DNA from: Rossellomorea sp. SC111
GTDB taxonomy: Bacteria; Bacillota; Bacilli; Bacillales; Bacillaceae_B
Length of the DNA: 64,000 bases
Reading direction: 5' to 3'
Assembly (NCBI RefSeq): GCF_024733565.1
Contig: NZ_JANIOC010000004.1
Span: 125,640-189,639 of the forward strand
A program made the position numbers and the translations under genes. The notes under the pieces are model-generated. The model made no database searches, was not told the origin of the DNA, and was given only the letters and a program-made list of their open reading frames with translations. Position 1 is the stretch's first letter. The number at the start of each line of letters is the position of its first letter. Of this stretch, positions 42,509 through 50,903 are shown one piece after another.

Positions 42509-43901
42509 AAGACGGCTACTCATACAGAATCTGACGCTGATCACCATGACGATCCTATTGTTTCTCGGCATCGTCACTTCCGGCATCTATCATTATTATT
42601 ACAACGGTACGGCTGAAATTTTGCAAAATCATGCACAGAACTCGGCCTCATTCGCGAAGCGCTACAGCCATTTATCGACCTACAACCTGAGGGAGAATCT
42701 GCAGGATCTTCAAAGCAACTTCTCCATCGATCAGGCAGAAACACAAATTTTGAGTGGAAGCGGGAGAATCTTATCGTCTTCCACCGGATTCATTCCAGGG
42801 GGGAAAATGGAATATCCCGATGTGAAGGATGCTTTCTCAAAAGGAAAAGGGACCTGGTTCGGCACCAATCCCGCAACAGGCGAACGTATCCTCGCCGTCT
42901 CGGTCCCATTGGAATCCAGTGATAAAACGATCGGTATCCTCCGCTTCGTCACATCACTTGAAGGCCTAGATAATAACTTTCAAACGATCCTGATCGCCCT
43001 GTCCGCGATTGGGATCGGGATCCTCGCGATTGTCTTTGTGGTCAGTACCTTTTTCTCCCGGATCATCACGGAACCCGTCATCGAATTGACGAACGTCTCA
43101 AACCGCATGGCAGAAGGCGATCTTGAAGCGAGGGTGGATGGACATTATAAAGATGAATTCCACACCCTTAGCCAGACATTTAACAATATGGGGAAAGAAC
43201 TCCTCCAAACGGAAAAAATGAAAAATGAATTCATCTCTTCCGTCTCCCATGAACTGAGGACCCCCCTCACCTCCATCAAGGGCTGGAGCGAGACATTGCA
43301 AACAGGGGACCCGGAGAATGTGGAAGAAACCAAAACAGGACTCTCCATCATCACGAAAGAAACAGACAGACTGATCGACATGGTCGAGGAGCTGCTGGAC
43401 TTCTCCCGCTATCAGAACGGTACATTTGAAATCAACCCGTCCCCTTTTCATTTTGACCAGCTTGTGAAGGAAGTCGTGTTGCAGCTGGATAAAAAGCGCC
43501 GGCAAAAAGAACAGGAAGTCATCGTGATCCATGATGAACCCCTGAAACTGGTGGCTGATCAAAACAGAATCCGTCAGGTACTCCTCAACCTTATCGAGAA
43601 TGCCATCAAGTATTCTGGTCGAAACAGCACCATCACCGTTCGATATGAGAAGGGAGAACATGATCTGACGTTTGAAGTCGAAGATGAGGGCGAGGGAATT
43701 GAAGAAGAGCACCTCCAGCATGTGTCCACCCTGTTTTATAAAGCCAACGAGAACACAGACGGCGTCGGACTTGGATTGGCGATTTGCAAACAAATTATCG
43801 AACACCATCATGGTCAGCTATTGATTAGTAGTAACAAACAGAAAGGGACGAGGGTTGGGTTTACGATGCCGCTGAATGTGGGAAAGATTGATGGGCAGTG
43901 A
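42498..43901 (+). CDS. Sensor histidine kinase, HAMP type, 467 aa
   Basis: The ATG at 42498 follows GGAAGGAAAGC. Two helices (~10-32 and ~165-187) flank a periplasmic-type sensor domain of about 130 residues. HAMP, HisKA (SHELRTPLTSIKGWSETLQT) and HATPase (NLIENAIKY, DEGEGI, GVGLGLAI) follow. It overlaps the regulator gene. Together with the lipoprotein at 40512 it forms a likely three-component envelope sensing operon. Confidence 0.93.
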   Translation: MGIRRRLLIQNLTLITMTILLFLGIVTSGIYHYYYNGTAEILQNHAQNSASFAKRYSHLSTYNLRENLQDLQSNFSIDQAETQILSGSGRILSSSTGFIPGGKMEYPDVKDAFSKGKGTWFGTNPATGERILAVSVPLESSDKTIGILRFVTSLEGLDNNFQTILIALSAIGIGILAIVFVVSTFFSRIITEPVIELTNVSNRMAEGDLEARVDGHYKDEFHTLSQTFNNMGKELLQTEKMKNEFISSVSHELRTPLTSIKGWSETLQTGDPENVEETKTGLSIITKETDRLIDMVEELLDFSRYQNGTFEINPSPFHFDQLVKEVVLQLDKKRRQKEQEVIVIHDEPLKLVADQNRIRQVLLNLIENAIKYSGRNSTITVRYEKGEHDLTFEVEDEGEGIEEEHLQHVSTLFYKANENTDGVGLGLAICKQIIEHHHGQLLISSNKQKGTRVGFTMPLNVGKIDGQ

Positions 43902-43903
43902 AG

Positions 43904-43934
43904 AGGCAGGCTCTGAATGGGTCTGCCTTTAATT
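43904..43934 (+). terminator. Weak intrinsic terminator after the kinase gene
   Basis: AGGCAG (43904-43909) pairs with CTGCCT (43923-43928), followed by TTAATT. A family C-like repeat (GGGGGACATGTACC) follows at 43944. Confidence 0.6.
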
Positions 43935-44003
43935 GTGGTAACCAGGGGGACATGTACCTTGGCTCATGATCCTTTGAAGACGTGGACAACGCACCTCTCT
44001 AAT

Positions 44004-44023
44004 TTGTTAATTAATGTTAACAA
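44004..44023. promoter_or_regulatory. Perfect dyad TTGTTAA-N6-TTAACAA
   Basis: An exact inverted repeat sits about 40 bp upstream of the 23-codon remnant at 44062. It looks like a repressor operator in an A/T-rich promoter, but no adjacent regulator gene is present. Confidence 0.5.
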
Positions 44024-44061
44024 TTAAAATAGAAAGATAGACGAATAAAGAAGGGATTTCC

Positions 44062-44133
44062 TTGAACACGTTGGACTTTTACAAACGACTATCCCTCGAA
44101 TATGATGAAGTTCGAAATGTGTATTTATCCTAA
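44062..44133 (+). pseudogene. 23-codon open frame, probable truncated gene remnant
   Basis: It starts at TTG after a GGGA ribosome-like site and reads MNTLDFYKRLSLEYDEVRNV and three more residues before TAA. The sequence looks like the N-terminus of a larger helical protein (FYxRLSxEYDxV resembles openings of small-molecule methyltransferases, uncertain). The next bases show no continuation in any frame. It may instead be a short leader peptide. It has an upstream operator-like dyad. Confidence 0.35.
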
Positions 44134-44168
44134 TTAAATGGATAATGGATGCCAGACCCCCTGGCTCA

Positions 44169-45896
44169 TCACCAGGACACTGAACCTGTCGCCCTGTCCC
44201 ACCCTCTCTTCAACTCCACCAAAGACGCCTGACGCTCCTCCCTGTCATCACTCACAGCTTTCAGCGCCACTTCATATAACCCGTCGCTCAATCTCCATTT
44301 TCCCCTAGAACGATCCTTCTCCCCACCAAACAAGGCAAAGGCGGTTGCCCCCATCACAAACACATTCGTGATTTCATCAATCACGGCGCCCTTCTGGAAT
44401 TCCTCCGGCGCCATGAAGCGTGACGAACCCCACATCCTGCCCATCGTATTAATATAGGGCCGTTTAGCATAAAGGTCGATATCGCAGATCAACGTCTCTT
44501 TTTTTGAAAAATCATAAAGGATACTTCCGTCATAGAAATCGATGGCCACATATCCCTGTTCCGCTGCATGGATGTGAAAGTCGAGGATATCACGGAAGAC
44601 GCCAACCCTTGTACTGTCCGGAAGCTGCATGAATTTCCCCCTGGACAAGGGATACATCTTCCCCATGCATTCCCCGTCGGTCCATTCAAAGATGGCAGCA
44701 AACCCACCACCGACTTCCTCCGCACGGATCAAATTGACCAGGTTTGAATGGCGCAGATCTTCATACACTTTCACGGCAGACTTCAACCCGGCGATCGCCT
44801 CTTCCGGTTTGCCATCATATCGCGCGGTGTTAGCACCAGCGAATTTGATAAAAAGTTTCTCGTCATCGTCTCTGACCCCGAAACAGATATTGCCCGAGTC
44901 TTGATCGTCATAAACCTTGAAGACCTCTCCGTACTTCTGTAAAAAAGAAAAATCGAACGGAGACTTCAATTTATACGTAAGCCCATCGGTGTACTGAATA
45001 TAAAAGTCCTCCACATACCACGTCGGCACCGGATTCTTCATCCCGTCGAACCAGCCAAGTACTTCCTTCGCCTGCTTCTTCATGACGCCGATTTCCTCTT
45101 CACCGAACTTCATGGCCCATGGGATGGACGACAGCATGTTACTGCTAATGTAAAAGGCCATGAGCTTGAAGAAATCCTCCGGTGGCCTGCCGTTGAAATA
45201 GCCATTGAGCTGTCCCGTGGCAAAATGGGGACTCGCCGACGCACTGAAGGCGATGCGGTTGAACTCTTCCCACGGATCCCCGAAATCATGGCGGTTGAAG
45301 TCGATGACGGAAAGCTCCCCTTCATTTGAAATGACCATATTCCCTACGTGGTAGTCACCGTGATGGAATGTTTGGGGACGTCCGTTCAGAAGATGCCTGT
45401 TTCTCTCTATGTATTCTAAGATGAGATCGCCGGCTTCGATCTTAATCGGACAATCCTGATACTGCTGAATCTTCTTGTCCACCTTGCGATTGAACTTCGT
45501 TTCCCACTTCTCTTCATCAGGCGATGCAGGAGTGGAATGGATTTCCCGGAGATAACGCCCCGACTTCATGCCGAGCACATATTGTTCCGTCTCCGTCAGC
45601 TTAGGCAGCACGTCAGCAGCATCTTCCCCTTCACACCACGTAAAGAGCGTATACACACTAGAGCCATCGTCACTCATTCCGAACTCAAGGGGCTTGGACA
45701 TCGGAATCCCCTGCTCTGCCAACCGTTTCATCGCCTCGAACTCGTCTCTCTTACTCTCATACTCAGAACGATCCGCCGTTCTGAGCAGCAGCCTTTCCCC
45801 CGTCTCCGTTTCCACAAAATATTTCTTATCACTCGACCAGCCTTTCGAGATCAGGTCGATCTTTTTAAACACGTAATCCATTTTGATATCAAACAT
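44169..45896 (-). CDS. Tandem kinase-fold protein: APH-like domain fused to Ser/Thr-kinase-like domain, 575 aa
   Basis: GGAGGTG precedes the ATG at 45896. The N-terminal domain (~1-290) is aminoglycoside-phosphotransferase-like: FHHGDYHVGNMVI with catalytic Asp181 and Asn186, and VIDFNRHDFGDP with metal Asp199. The C-terminal domain (~315-575) resembles a eukaryotic-type kinase: Lys351 in LFIKF, Asp453 in AIDFYDGSILYD, Asp472 in ICDIDLY (DFG position changed) and a clear APE motif in RFMAPEEFQKG. The usual glycine loop is weak. It is cytosolic, with no membrane segment. Substrates are unknown; aminoglycoside resistance should not be assumed. Confidence 0.85.
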   Translation of the reverse strand: MFDIKMDYVFKKIDLISKGWSSDKKYFVETETGERLLLRTADRSEYESKRDEFEAMKRLAEQGIPMSKPLEFGMSDDGSSVYTLFTWCEGEDAADVLPKLTETEQYVLGMKSGRYLREIHSTPASPDEEKWETKFNRKVDKKIQQYQDCPIKIEAGDLILEYIERNRHLLNGRPQTFHHGDYHVGNMVISNEGELSVIDFNRHDFGDPWEEFNRIAFSASASPHFATGQLNGYFNGRPPEDFFKLMAFYISSNMLSSIPWAMKFGEEEIGVMKKQAKEVLGWFDGMKNPVPTWYVEDFYIQYTDGLTYKLKSPFDFSFLQKYGEVFKVYDDQDSGNICFGVRDDDEKLFIKFAGANTARYDGKPEEAIAGLKSAVKVYEDLRHSNLVNLIRAEEVGGGFAAIFEWTDGECMGKMYPLSRGKFMQLPDSTRVGVFRDILDFHIHAAEQGYVAIDFYDGSILYDFSKKETLICDIDLYAKRPYINTMGRMWGSSRFMAPEEFQKGAVIDEITNVFVMGATAFALFGGEKDRSRGKWRLSDGLYEVALKAVSDDREERQASLVELKRGWDRATGSVSW

Positions 45897-45910
45897 GTGG
45901 CACCTCCAGT

Positions 45911-45938
45911 GAGCCATGGGGACAGGTCCCTTGGCACC
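45911..45938. repeat. Family C repeat copy
   Basis: GAGCCATGGGGACAGGTCCC followed by TTGGCACC, directly upstream of the tandem-kinase ribosome site; similar copies are at 26178, 58300 and 61016. Confidence 0.65.
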
Positions 45939-45998
45939 ATTTAAGTTTACTAGATTCATACACCTGATTTTACCAGAAGATGGTTTGAAATGGGAATA

Positions 45999-46352
45999 CT
46001 ACTGCAACCCTACCTGTTGCTTCGTTGACAACTTTCCTTTCAAGAAGGTAACCGTAAGAAAGGATTTTGGCTGCTCTCCGTCCCATGCATAGGTTTTATG
46101 GTTACTATCACTACTCTCATCAGACATGGGATTGCCAGGAAAGCCCAAGATATCTGTTGCTTCTTCATAACTCATCCCTTTTTCCAGTTGATTATACTTT
46201 TCCAGTGTGGCCACTGGCGTTTCCTCCTGCTCCTCTTCTACAATGGTTTCTTTTGCTTCATTTGTTGGCCCCCCAATTCGGCAGCCACACAGAATGACTG
46301 TAGAAAAACCCACAACGAGTAACAGGATGATACTGACTTTTTTTATCCTCAT
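45999..46352 (-). CDS. Small lipoprotein, SmpA/BLIP-like fold, 117 aa
   Basis: GGGGGAAGGG precedes the ATG at 46352. The signal ends in VILCGC with candidate lipidated Cys at 22 or 24. After a Glu/Thr linker comes LEKYNQLEKGMSYEEATDIL followed by GFPG and a strand-rich C-terminus with TYAWDGEQPKSFLTVTF. The K-G-M-S-Y-x-x-A sequence is characteristic of SmpA/OmlA- or DUF3862-type domains found in Gram-positive lipoproteins. Function is unknown. Confidence 0.8.
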   Translation of the reverse strand: MRIKKVSIILLLVVGFSTVILCGCRIGGPTNEAKETIVEEEQEETPVATLEKYNQLEKGMSYEEATDILGFPGNPMSDESSDSNHKTYAWDGEQPKSFLTVTFLKGKLSTKQQVGLQ

Positions 46353-46498
46353 ATACCCTTCCCCCTTTTTTAACATATACGGACCAAACTGGAAAAAGTT
46401 TCATTTTCATACCAGGGAAAGTAAGTTAGAAGGATATATCTGGGTATGTTAAAATAATCCAAGTGAACGATTTTTAATAAAAGATTGGAGCTGTCACA

Positions 46499-47128
46499 AT
46501 GAAGAAAAGGAATTGGTTGATCGTCACGACTTTATCCACTGCGTTATTCATGGGATTATCCGCCTGTAGTCAAGATTCGGATGAGGATGCCGCTAAAAAG
46601 CCTGAATCCGAGGCGACTGCAGCAAATACAGATTCGGATGATTCACAGGCGGAAGATTCTGCTGCCTCCGACGAAAATGAGATGGATCAGTCAGATGAAA
46701 CAACTGTTGAAGAAACTAGTCCTGATAGTCCGGAACAAGATCCTGCCGTCACAAAGGTAGAAGGAAAACAGGCGTACATAGAAAAATTGGATAACATCCA
46801 AAAAGAACTCGATGCCATGCCGGAAAAGAAGGATTCAGATAAAGGCGTCACCAACGCGATGAAAAGCTACTACGGAGTGTCTTATGAAAAGTATGACGAC
46901 GCCTTGAATGAGATTTATGCCCTGTTGAAAAAAGAGCTGTCTCCAGAAGTCATGGCAGAGCTAAAGGCGGAGCAGGTGAAATGGATCGAGGAAAAAGAAG
47001 CGAAAGCAGAGAAAGAAAGACTGAAATATGAAGGCGGCACGTTCGAAAATGTTGCGTGGTACATCTCGTTATATGAGTCGACGAAGGAACGGTGTTATGA
47101 GTTGGTGGAGGAGTATATGACAGAATAA
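46499..47128 (+). CDS. LprI/DUF1311-like lipoprotein, 209 aa
   Basis: The lipobox LSAC puts the lipidated Cys at residue 23. An acidic low-complexity linker (~24-85, Asp/Glu/Ser/Thr) precedes a helical C-terminal domain with YDDALNEIYALLKKELSPEV, EQVKWIEEKEAKAEKE and CYELVEEYM. This is the LprI/DUF1311 pattern (W-I-x-x-K-E). In other bacteria such proteins inhibit lysozyme; here that is only a family suggestion. It lies divergent from the SmpA-like lipoprotein. Confidence 0.85.
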   Translation: MKKRNWLIVTTLSTALFMGLSACSQDSDEDAAKKPESEATAANTDSDDSQAEDSAASDENEMDQSDETTVEETSPDSPEQDPAVTKVEGKQAYIEKLDNIQKELDAMPEKKDSDKGVTNAMKSYYGVSYEKYDDALNEIYALLKKELSPEVMAELKAEQVKWIEEKEAKAEKERLKYEGGTFENVAWYISLYESTKERCYELVEEYMTE

Positions 47129-47162
47129 GAGTTAGAAATACGGGTAGGCCGTCCAGGAAGCG

Positions 47163-47186
47163 CGGGGACGGTTCTCATGCTTCTTG
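47163..47186. repeat. Family B repeat copy
   Basis: CGGGGACGGTTCTCATGCTTC; the same core occurs at 47936, and inverted at 53617. Confidence 0.7.
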
Positions 47187-47232
47187 TTAAGAGTATAGTT
47201 TATAGTCATCATTCGAATAAGGGGTGCTCGTT

Positions 47233-47904
47233 GTGACAAAACGACGATTGCTTGTTACCGCTGTATTATTGGGATCCACCTTATGGCTGACTGGTTGTCT
47301 TGAAGCGGATCCCGAAAAGGGGCTCAATGAATACACCAATGAAAAATATGGCTTTCATGTAGAAATCATCGATGATAAAGACGCTCCTTCCACTGAGTAC
47401 CTCGTCAAACGGGAAGACAGACCGGAAGATGTGTTCACCATCGAGTTTGTCTCCTCCAATGAAGAAAGCGATAATTACGTTGAAGCGGAAATCCTTCATG
47501 ACTTCAATGAACAGCTGGCCGTTTCAGAAGAATATCAGACACTCGATAAACTGGGATTTCACCATTCTCATGTGACCCATTATTACGGGACCGATGAGAG
47601 GAAATTGCACGATTTAAATACGGCTCTTTTTTTGTACCTGGATCAAGGGATGGCCGCATCGGACGCCAAGCGTTTTCACGATGCCATTCCAGTCATTGAA
47701 AAGGTGAAGGAGAATCTTGAAAAGACGGGAAATGAGCTAGAAACCGTGATAATATTCAGATCCACAGCTTACCCCTCCCTCTATAAAAATAAGACAAACC
47801 AAGAAGCTTCGAAAAGTGACGTAAGATTTCCGGTGTCACAAATCGAACCGGTCCCTTCAGTAGAAGAGATTCAATCGCTCATTGGAAAACAGATGAATGA
47901 CTGA
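47233..47904 (+). CDS. Lipoprotein of unknown function, 223 aa
   Basis: The start is GTG at 47233, eight bases after AAGGGG. The lipobox LTGC puts the lipidated Cys at residue 22. The mature domain (KYGFHVEIIDDKDAPSTEYL, FTIEFVSSNEESDNYVEAEI) is alternating alpha/beta with no known motif. It may be a solute-binding-like or surface protein. It follows the LprI-like gene on the same strand with a family B repeat between them. Confidence 0.75.
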   Translation: MTKRRLLVTAVLLGSTLWLTGCLEADPEKGLNEYTNEKYGFHVEIIDDKDAPSTEYLVKREDRPEDVFTIEFVSSNEESDNYVEAEILHDFNEQLAVSEEYQTLDKLGFHHSHVTHYYGTDERKLHDLNTALFLYLDQGMAASDAKRFHDAIPVIEKVKENLEKTGNELETVIIFRSTAYPSLYKNKTNQEASKSDVRFPVSQIEPVPSVEEIQSLIGKQMND

Positions 47905-47919
47905 GGAACTCTCAGGGAG

Positions 47920-47990
47920 CAAGGGCAGGGAGCAAGGGGACGGTTCTCATGCTTCTCTTCTAAAAGCACGAGAACCTACCCTTTGCTCCT
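47920..47990. repeat. Family B palindrome between convergent genes
   Basis: GGAGCAAGGGGACGGTTCTC followed by ATGCTTC pairs with its imperfect inverse AGCACGAGAACCTACCCTTTGCTCC. It sits between the genes ending at 47904 (+) and 47995 (-). Confidence 0.75.
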
Positions 47991-47994
47991 CCCC

Positions 47995-48333
47995 TCAACA
48001 CTCCTCTACAATCGATTCCCCTTCGCTTTCATCACGGTCCATCCATCTCCATTTTTCATGTAATCTGATTCTGCCGCCATCCAGCTTTTCTGGTACAGAG
48101 GTACATTGCCCTCCCCTGATTTCATGATTCACGTTCACATGATTATATCTAAACACTAAGCTGCCATCGTCTTTCACAATGCCAATCAGAGTTCCTTTCA
48201 GGATATCTCCCCCACTGTACGTGGCTGAAAGAATCTGCCCTTCCTGCTTATAATCAAACACGGTCTTTGAAGACACCTCCCCATTTGCCGTATTTTCAAT
48301 GGAAACGAATGTACGCCCGTCATAATTGATCAT
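47995..48333 (-). CDS. Conserved hypothetical protein (often labelled n-acetylglutamate synthase), 112 aa
   Basis: GGAGG lies eight bases before the ATG at 48333. The protein [53 protein letters not shown] is a short beta-rich domain recognised from Bacillus genomes, where it carries the label n-acetylglutamate synthase. It has no acetyltransferase motifs that I can see, so that label is probably wrong. The function is unknown. It is monocistronic. Confidence 0.8.
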   Translation of the reverse strand: MINYDGRTFVSIENTANGEVSSKTVFDYKQEGQILSATYSGGDILKGTLIGIVKDDGSLVFRYNHVNVNHEIRGGQCTSVPEKLDGGRIRLHEKWRWMDRDESEGESIVEEC

Positions 48334-48362
48334 CAACTATTCCTCCTTATGGAATGTTTGGA

Positions 48363-48403
48363 GAGGGACGGACCTTGCCTAGAAGAAGCAAGGTCCGTCC
48401 CTC
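48363..48403. repeat. Family A hairpin with 16-bp perfect arms, abutting a stop codon
   Basis: GAGGGACGGACCTTGC (48363-48378) and GCAAGGTCCGTCCCTC (48388-48403) are exact inverses with a nine-base loop. The kinase stop codon begins at 48404, the very next base, so the hairpin may protect or terminate its mRNA. No U-tract follows. Confidence 0.9.
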
Positions 48404-49645
48404 TTATGTACTACCTGGAAAAAAGACCCTGAATGTCGTTCCCACACCTGGCTCGCTTTCCACTTTGATCTCACCCTTCATCCTCTTCACAATCTGATAA
48501 CTCACCGTCAGCCCGAGTCCCGTCCCTTTTTCTTTCGTGGAATAATAGGGCCTCCCTAGTACTTTAAGTTGTTCCGGAGGCATGCCGGTTCCGTTGTCCT
48601 GAACGATGATCATCATTCGGCCGTCAGGATGGCGACTCGCAGCTACCGTGATTTCCCCGTTTTCCTTTATTGCCTCGATGGCATTTTTCAGAAGATTGAG
48701 GAGGACCTGTTTCACCTCTAACTTCATTCCCCTGATCATCATGTTTTCTTCAATATCTTTATTGATTTTTATACTGTTCATCACGGCATACGTAGACATG
48801 ACGTCAACGGATTCATTCATGGTGGCGGTGAGACTGAACACCTCGTATTCTTCCGTCTGGGGCTTTGCCAGGGAAAGGTATTGATTGATGACGTCCTGGG
48901 CGTGATCGAGTTCCTGGATGGAAATATCGATAAAGCTCTTTTGCTGATCCGTTAACGTTTCTCTCTGCAGAAGCTGCATGAACCCCCTTACCGTCGTCAT
49001 CGGATTCCGGATTTCGTGGGCAACAGATGCTGCGAGTTCGCTCACCACGTTAAACTTTTCCGCCTTGATGAGCTCTTTTTTGACCCTGACCTGTTCCAGC
49101 TGATTTTCAATCAGATAAATCGAAAGGATCAATGTGATCCATATGATGAATGTGGAGCTTACCATAAACAGAAGCTGTTCCGGTTCATGATGCGTGAGTA
49201 AATAAAGGGACCTTGTAACGGGAATGAACAAATAAAAACCGGAAATCAGGAGCATTTTATTCTTCCATGCCAATCTCTTATACCACGTAGATAATGGAAT
49301 CAGTAACAGACTGTAAATTCCATAATTCACCACTAAAAATATCCACACATGGTCTGTAAACCAGCCAATGACGAGCATGGCGAAGAACGTACTGAATCCC
49401 ACCCTCTTCCCTCCATAGAGAAAGGCAAGAATCACAGGGATCACTTTAAAATCGTACACATATCCCCTTGAATAAACCTCCGGAAATGCCATCGTAACCA
49501 CTAAAACAATGAGATTCATCAGAAAAAAAGGGACGGGAAACACTTTATTATCCCTATCCGATTCACTCGTGAACATTTGAAAAAGAAGAATCGTAAACAG
49601 GATAAATACCACATGTAGAATTAAATGATGGACAGTCTCTACCAT
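48404..49645 (-). CDS. KinB-like sensor histidine kinase, 413 aa
   Basis: AAGGAGA precedes the ATG. About six helices cover residues ~5-190, including the 5TMR-LYT-type sequence RGYVYDFKVIPVILAFLYGG. HisKA follows with AHEIRNPMTTVRGFMQLLQR and HATPase with LLKNAIEAI, DNGTGM and GTGLGL. It is related in layout to the kinase at 21520 and, like it, has no partner regulator nearby, which fits a Spo0F-phosphorelay kinase. The STAS protein gene lies upstream on the same strand. Confidence 0.88.
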   Translation of the reverse strand: MVETVHHLILHVVFILFTILLFQMFTSESDRDNKVFPVPFFLMNLIVLVVTMAFPEVYSRGYVYDFKVIPVILAFLYGGKRVGFSTFFAMLVIGWFTDHVWIFLVVNYGIYSLLLIPLSTWYKRLAWKNKMLLISGFYLFIPVTRSLYLLTHHEPEQLLFMVSSTFIIWITLILSIYLIENQLEQVRVKKELIKAEKFNVVSELAASVAHEIRNPMTTVRGFMQLLQRETLTDQQKSFIDISIQELDHAQDVINQYLSLAKPQTEEYEVFSLTATMNESVDVMSTYAVMNSIKINKDIEENMMIRGMKLEVKQVLLNLLKNAIEAIKENGEITVAASRHPDGRMMIIVQDNGTGMPPEQLKVLGRPYYSTKEKGTGLGLTVSYQIVKRMKGEIKVESEPGVGTTFRVFFPGST

Positions 49646-49734
49646 ACAGAATCTCCTTCTGGAAAAAATATCTACTCTAATTCTTCGACACTTTCCCGGG
49701 AAATCCTCTCTATGACGTGGAGGTTCGACAAGAA

Positions 49735-49789
49735 GCAGAGGGACGTTTCCTGTGCTTCCCTTTTGGAAGCACGAGGTCCGTCCCTCTGC
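49735..49789. repeat. Family A/B composite palindrome at a gene 3' end
   Basis: GCAGAGGGACGTTTCCTGTG followed by CTTCC pairs with GGAAGCACGAGGTCCGTCCC and TCTGC. It ends 2 bp before the stop of the STAS-domain gene (49792). Confidence 0.85.
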
Positions 49790-49791
49790 TT

Positions 49792-50613
49792 TTACAAATG
49801 TTCTTTCAGCGTTTGCTGTAATGTACCCTTTATCTCTACCAAATTGTCAAATCCGACGCCTGAATCCACTATATTTCTGACAATTTGTATCCGCAGCCCT
49901 GTGAGGATCGCTTTGCACCCCATCATATTGATTCCGTATAGAATCTTTTTAAATTGAAAAATGACATCCACTTCCATTTCGGCAGCACCCGATAAATCGA
50001 TAATAATGGTTTGGATCTTCTTCGAACTGATTTCCATCAACACTTTCTCTTCCAATGCATTGATGCGGTAAGAATCAATCATTCCTATTAAAGGCAGCAC
50101 TGCAATGGAGTCATCGATCGGGATGATCGGTGCTGATAGATTTTCCACCAGTTTTTTCTGCGACAAAAGCTGTGCATCTTTGTAATCCGAGTAACGGATA
50201 AAGAAATTATTCAGGAATTGATCCACATTGTCATTAATTCTTTTTTCCAAGTCAAAGAATGTCTTTCGTTGAGATTCAGTCTCTTCATTCTGCTTATCAA
50301 ATTGATAAAGGAAGTGCCATAGTGTTCTCCTTATGGCATGGACCCATTCCAGCTTGAATGCAAGTGTAAGAGAATGCTGTGCCCAGGCAACCCCCTCCAC
50401 TTTCGCAAATTCAATCAGCTCTTCTTCTCTGTTTTCAACGATATAGTGGGCGACCATTTCTGCATTCTTTAACAAATCAATGTTTCCTTTTTCAAGAATA
50501 TCATTGATTTTGCTGCTGACATTTACAGCTTCAGATAAGAGTCTCTGCTGAAAATCCTCTCTATTAACCTTAAGGAAATCCGTTACACATTCAAGGTAAT
50601 TGTTACTCATCAT
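49792..50613 (-). CDS. RsbR-like STAS-domain protein, 273 aa
   Basis: AAGGAGCG precedes the ATG at 50613. The N-terminal region (~1-160) is all-helical and variable, as in RsbR-type co-antagonists. The STAS domain (~165-270) has APIIPIDDSIAVLPLIGMID, TIIIDLSGAAEMEVDVIFQF and CKAILTGLRIQIVRNIVDSG. The usual phosphorylatable Ser/Thr position after LSG is A-A-E-M (typically G-V-x-x-x-D-T), so classic RsbT phosphorylation may be lost. It probably belongs to stress signalling (stressosome-type) but stands alone here. Confidence 0.85.
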   Translation of the reverse strand: MMSNNYLECVTDFLKVNREDFQQRLLSEAVNVSSKINDILEKGNIDLLKNAEMVAHYIVENREEELIEFAKVEGVAWAQHSLTLAFKLEWVHAIRRTLWHFLYQFDKQNEETESQRKTFFDLEKRINDNVDQFLNNFFIRYSDYKDAQLLSQKKLVENLSAPIIPIDDSIAVLPLIGMIDSYRINALEEKVLMEISSKKIQTIIIDLSGAAEMEVDVIFQFKKILYGINMMGCKAILTGLRIQIVRNIVDSGVGFDNLVEIKGTLQQTLKEHL

Positions 50614-50903
50614 GATTCGCTCCTTTTTCATCTGAATATATCCCTTATTCGATTCTATGAATGAAAATCCTTCTATTGAGGAAATGAAATTCCATTTTCA
50701 TTAATGGACATTTTGAAAAGTGAATAGTCAGATTCAGTGATTCCAATGAAAATTGACTAAAGGAAGAATCTTAATTAAATCGTTTGGGTAGAGTTCTGTA
50801 ACTGCTTCCAAATGAAGCCTATTCTTGAAGTGGACGAAGAGGACAAGCACAATTCAATCCATTATTTTATATTCTATAAGGACAACTAAATGGGGGTGAA
50901 AAT
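50614..50903. other. Intergenic, promoter region of the collagen-like gene
   Basis: It contains no ORF of note. The stretch 50850-50885 is A/T rich (ATTATTTTATATTCTATAAGG) and is the likely promoter region of the gene at 50904; I could not assign a sigma factor with confidence. Confidence 0.4.

Noticed and set aside
43098..43811. 237-codon minus-strand frame opposite the histidine kinase
   Set aside because: Shadow of the conserved HisKA/HATPase coding sequence.
44169..45896. Aminoglycoside resistance gene
   Set aside because: The APH-like domain alone does not show drug phosphorylation, and the protein is a fusion of different architecture from resistance enzymes.
47995..48333. N-acetylglutamate synthase
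   Set aside because: The 112-aa protein shows no acetyltransferase motifs; the common label looks like inherited mis-annotation.
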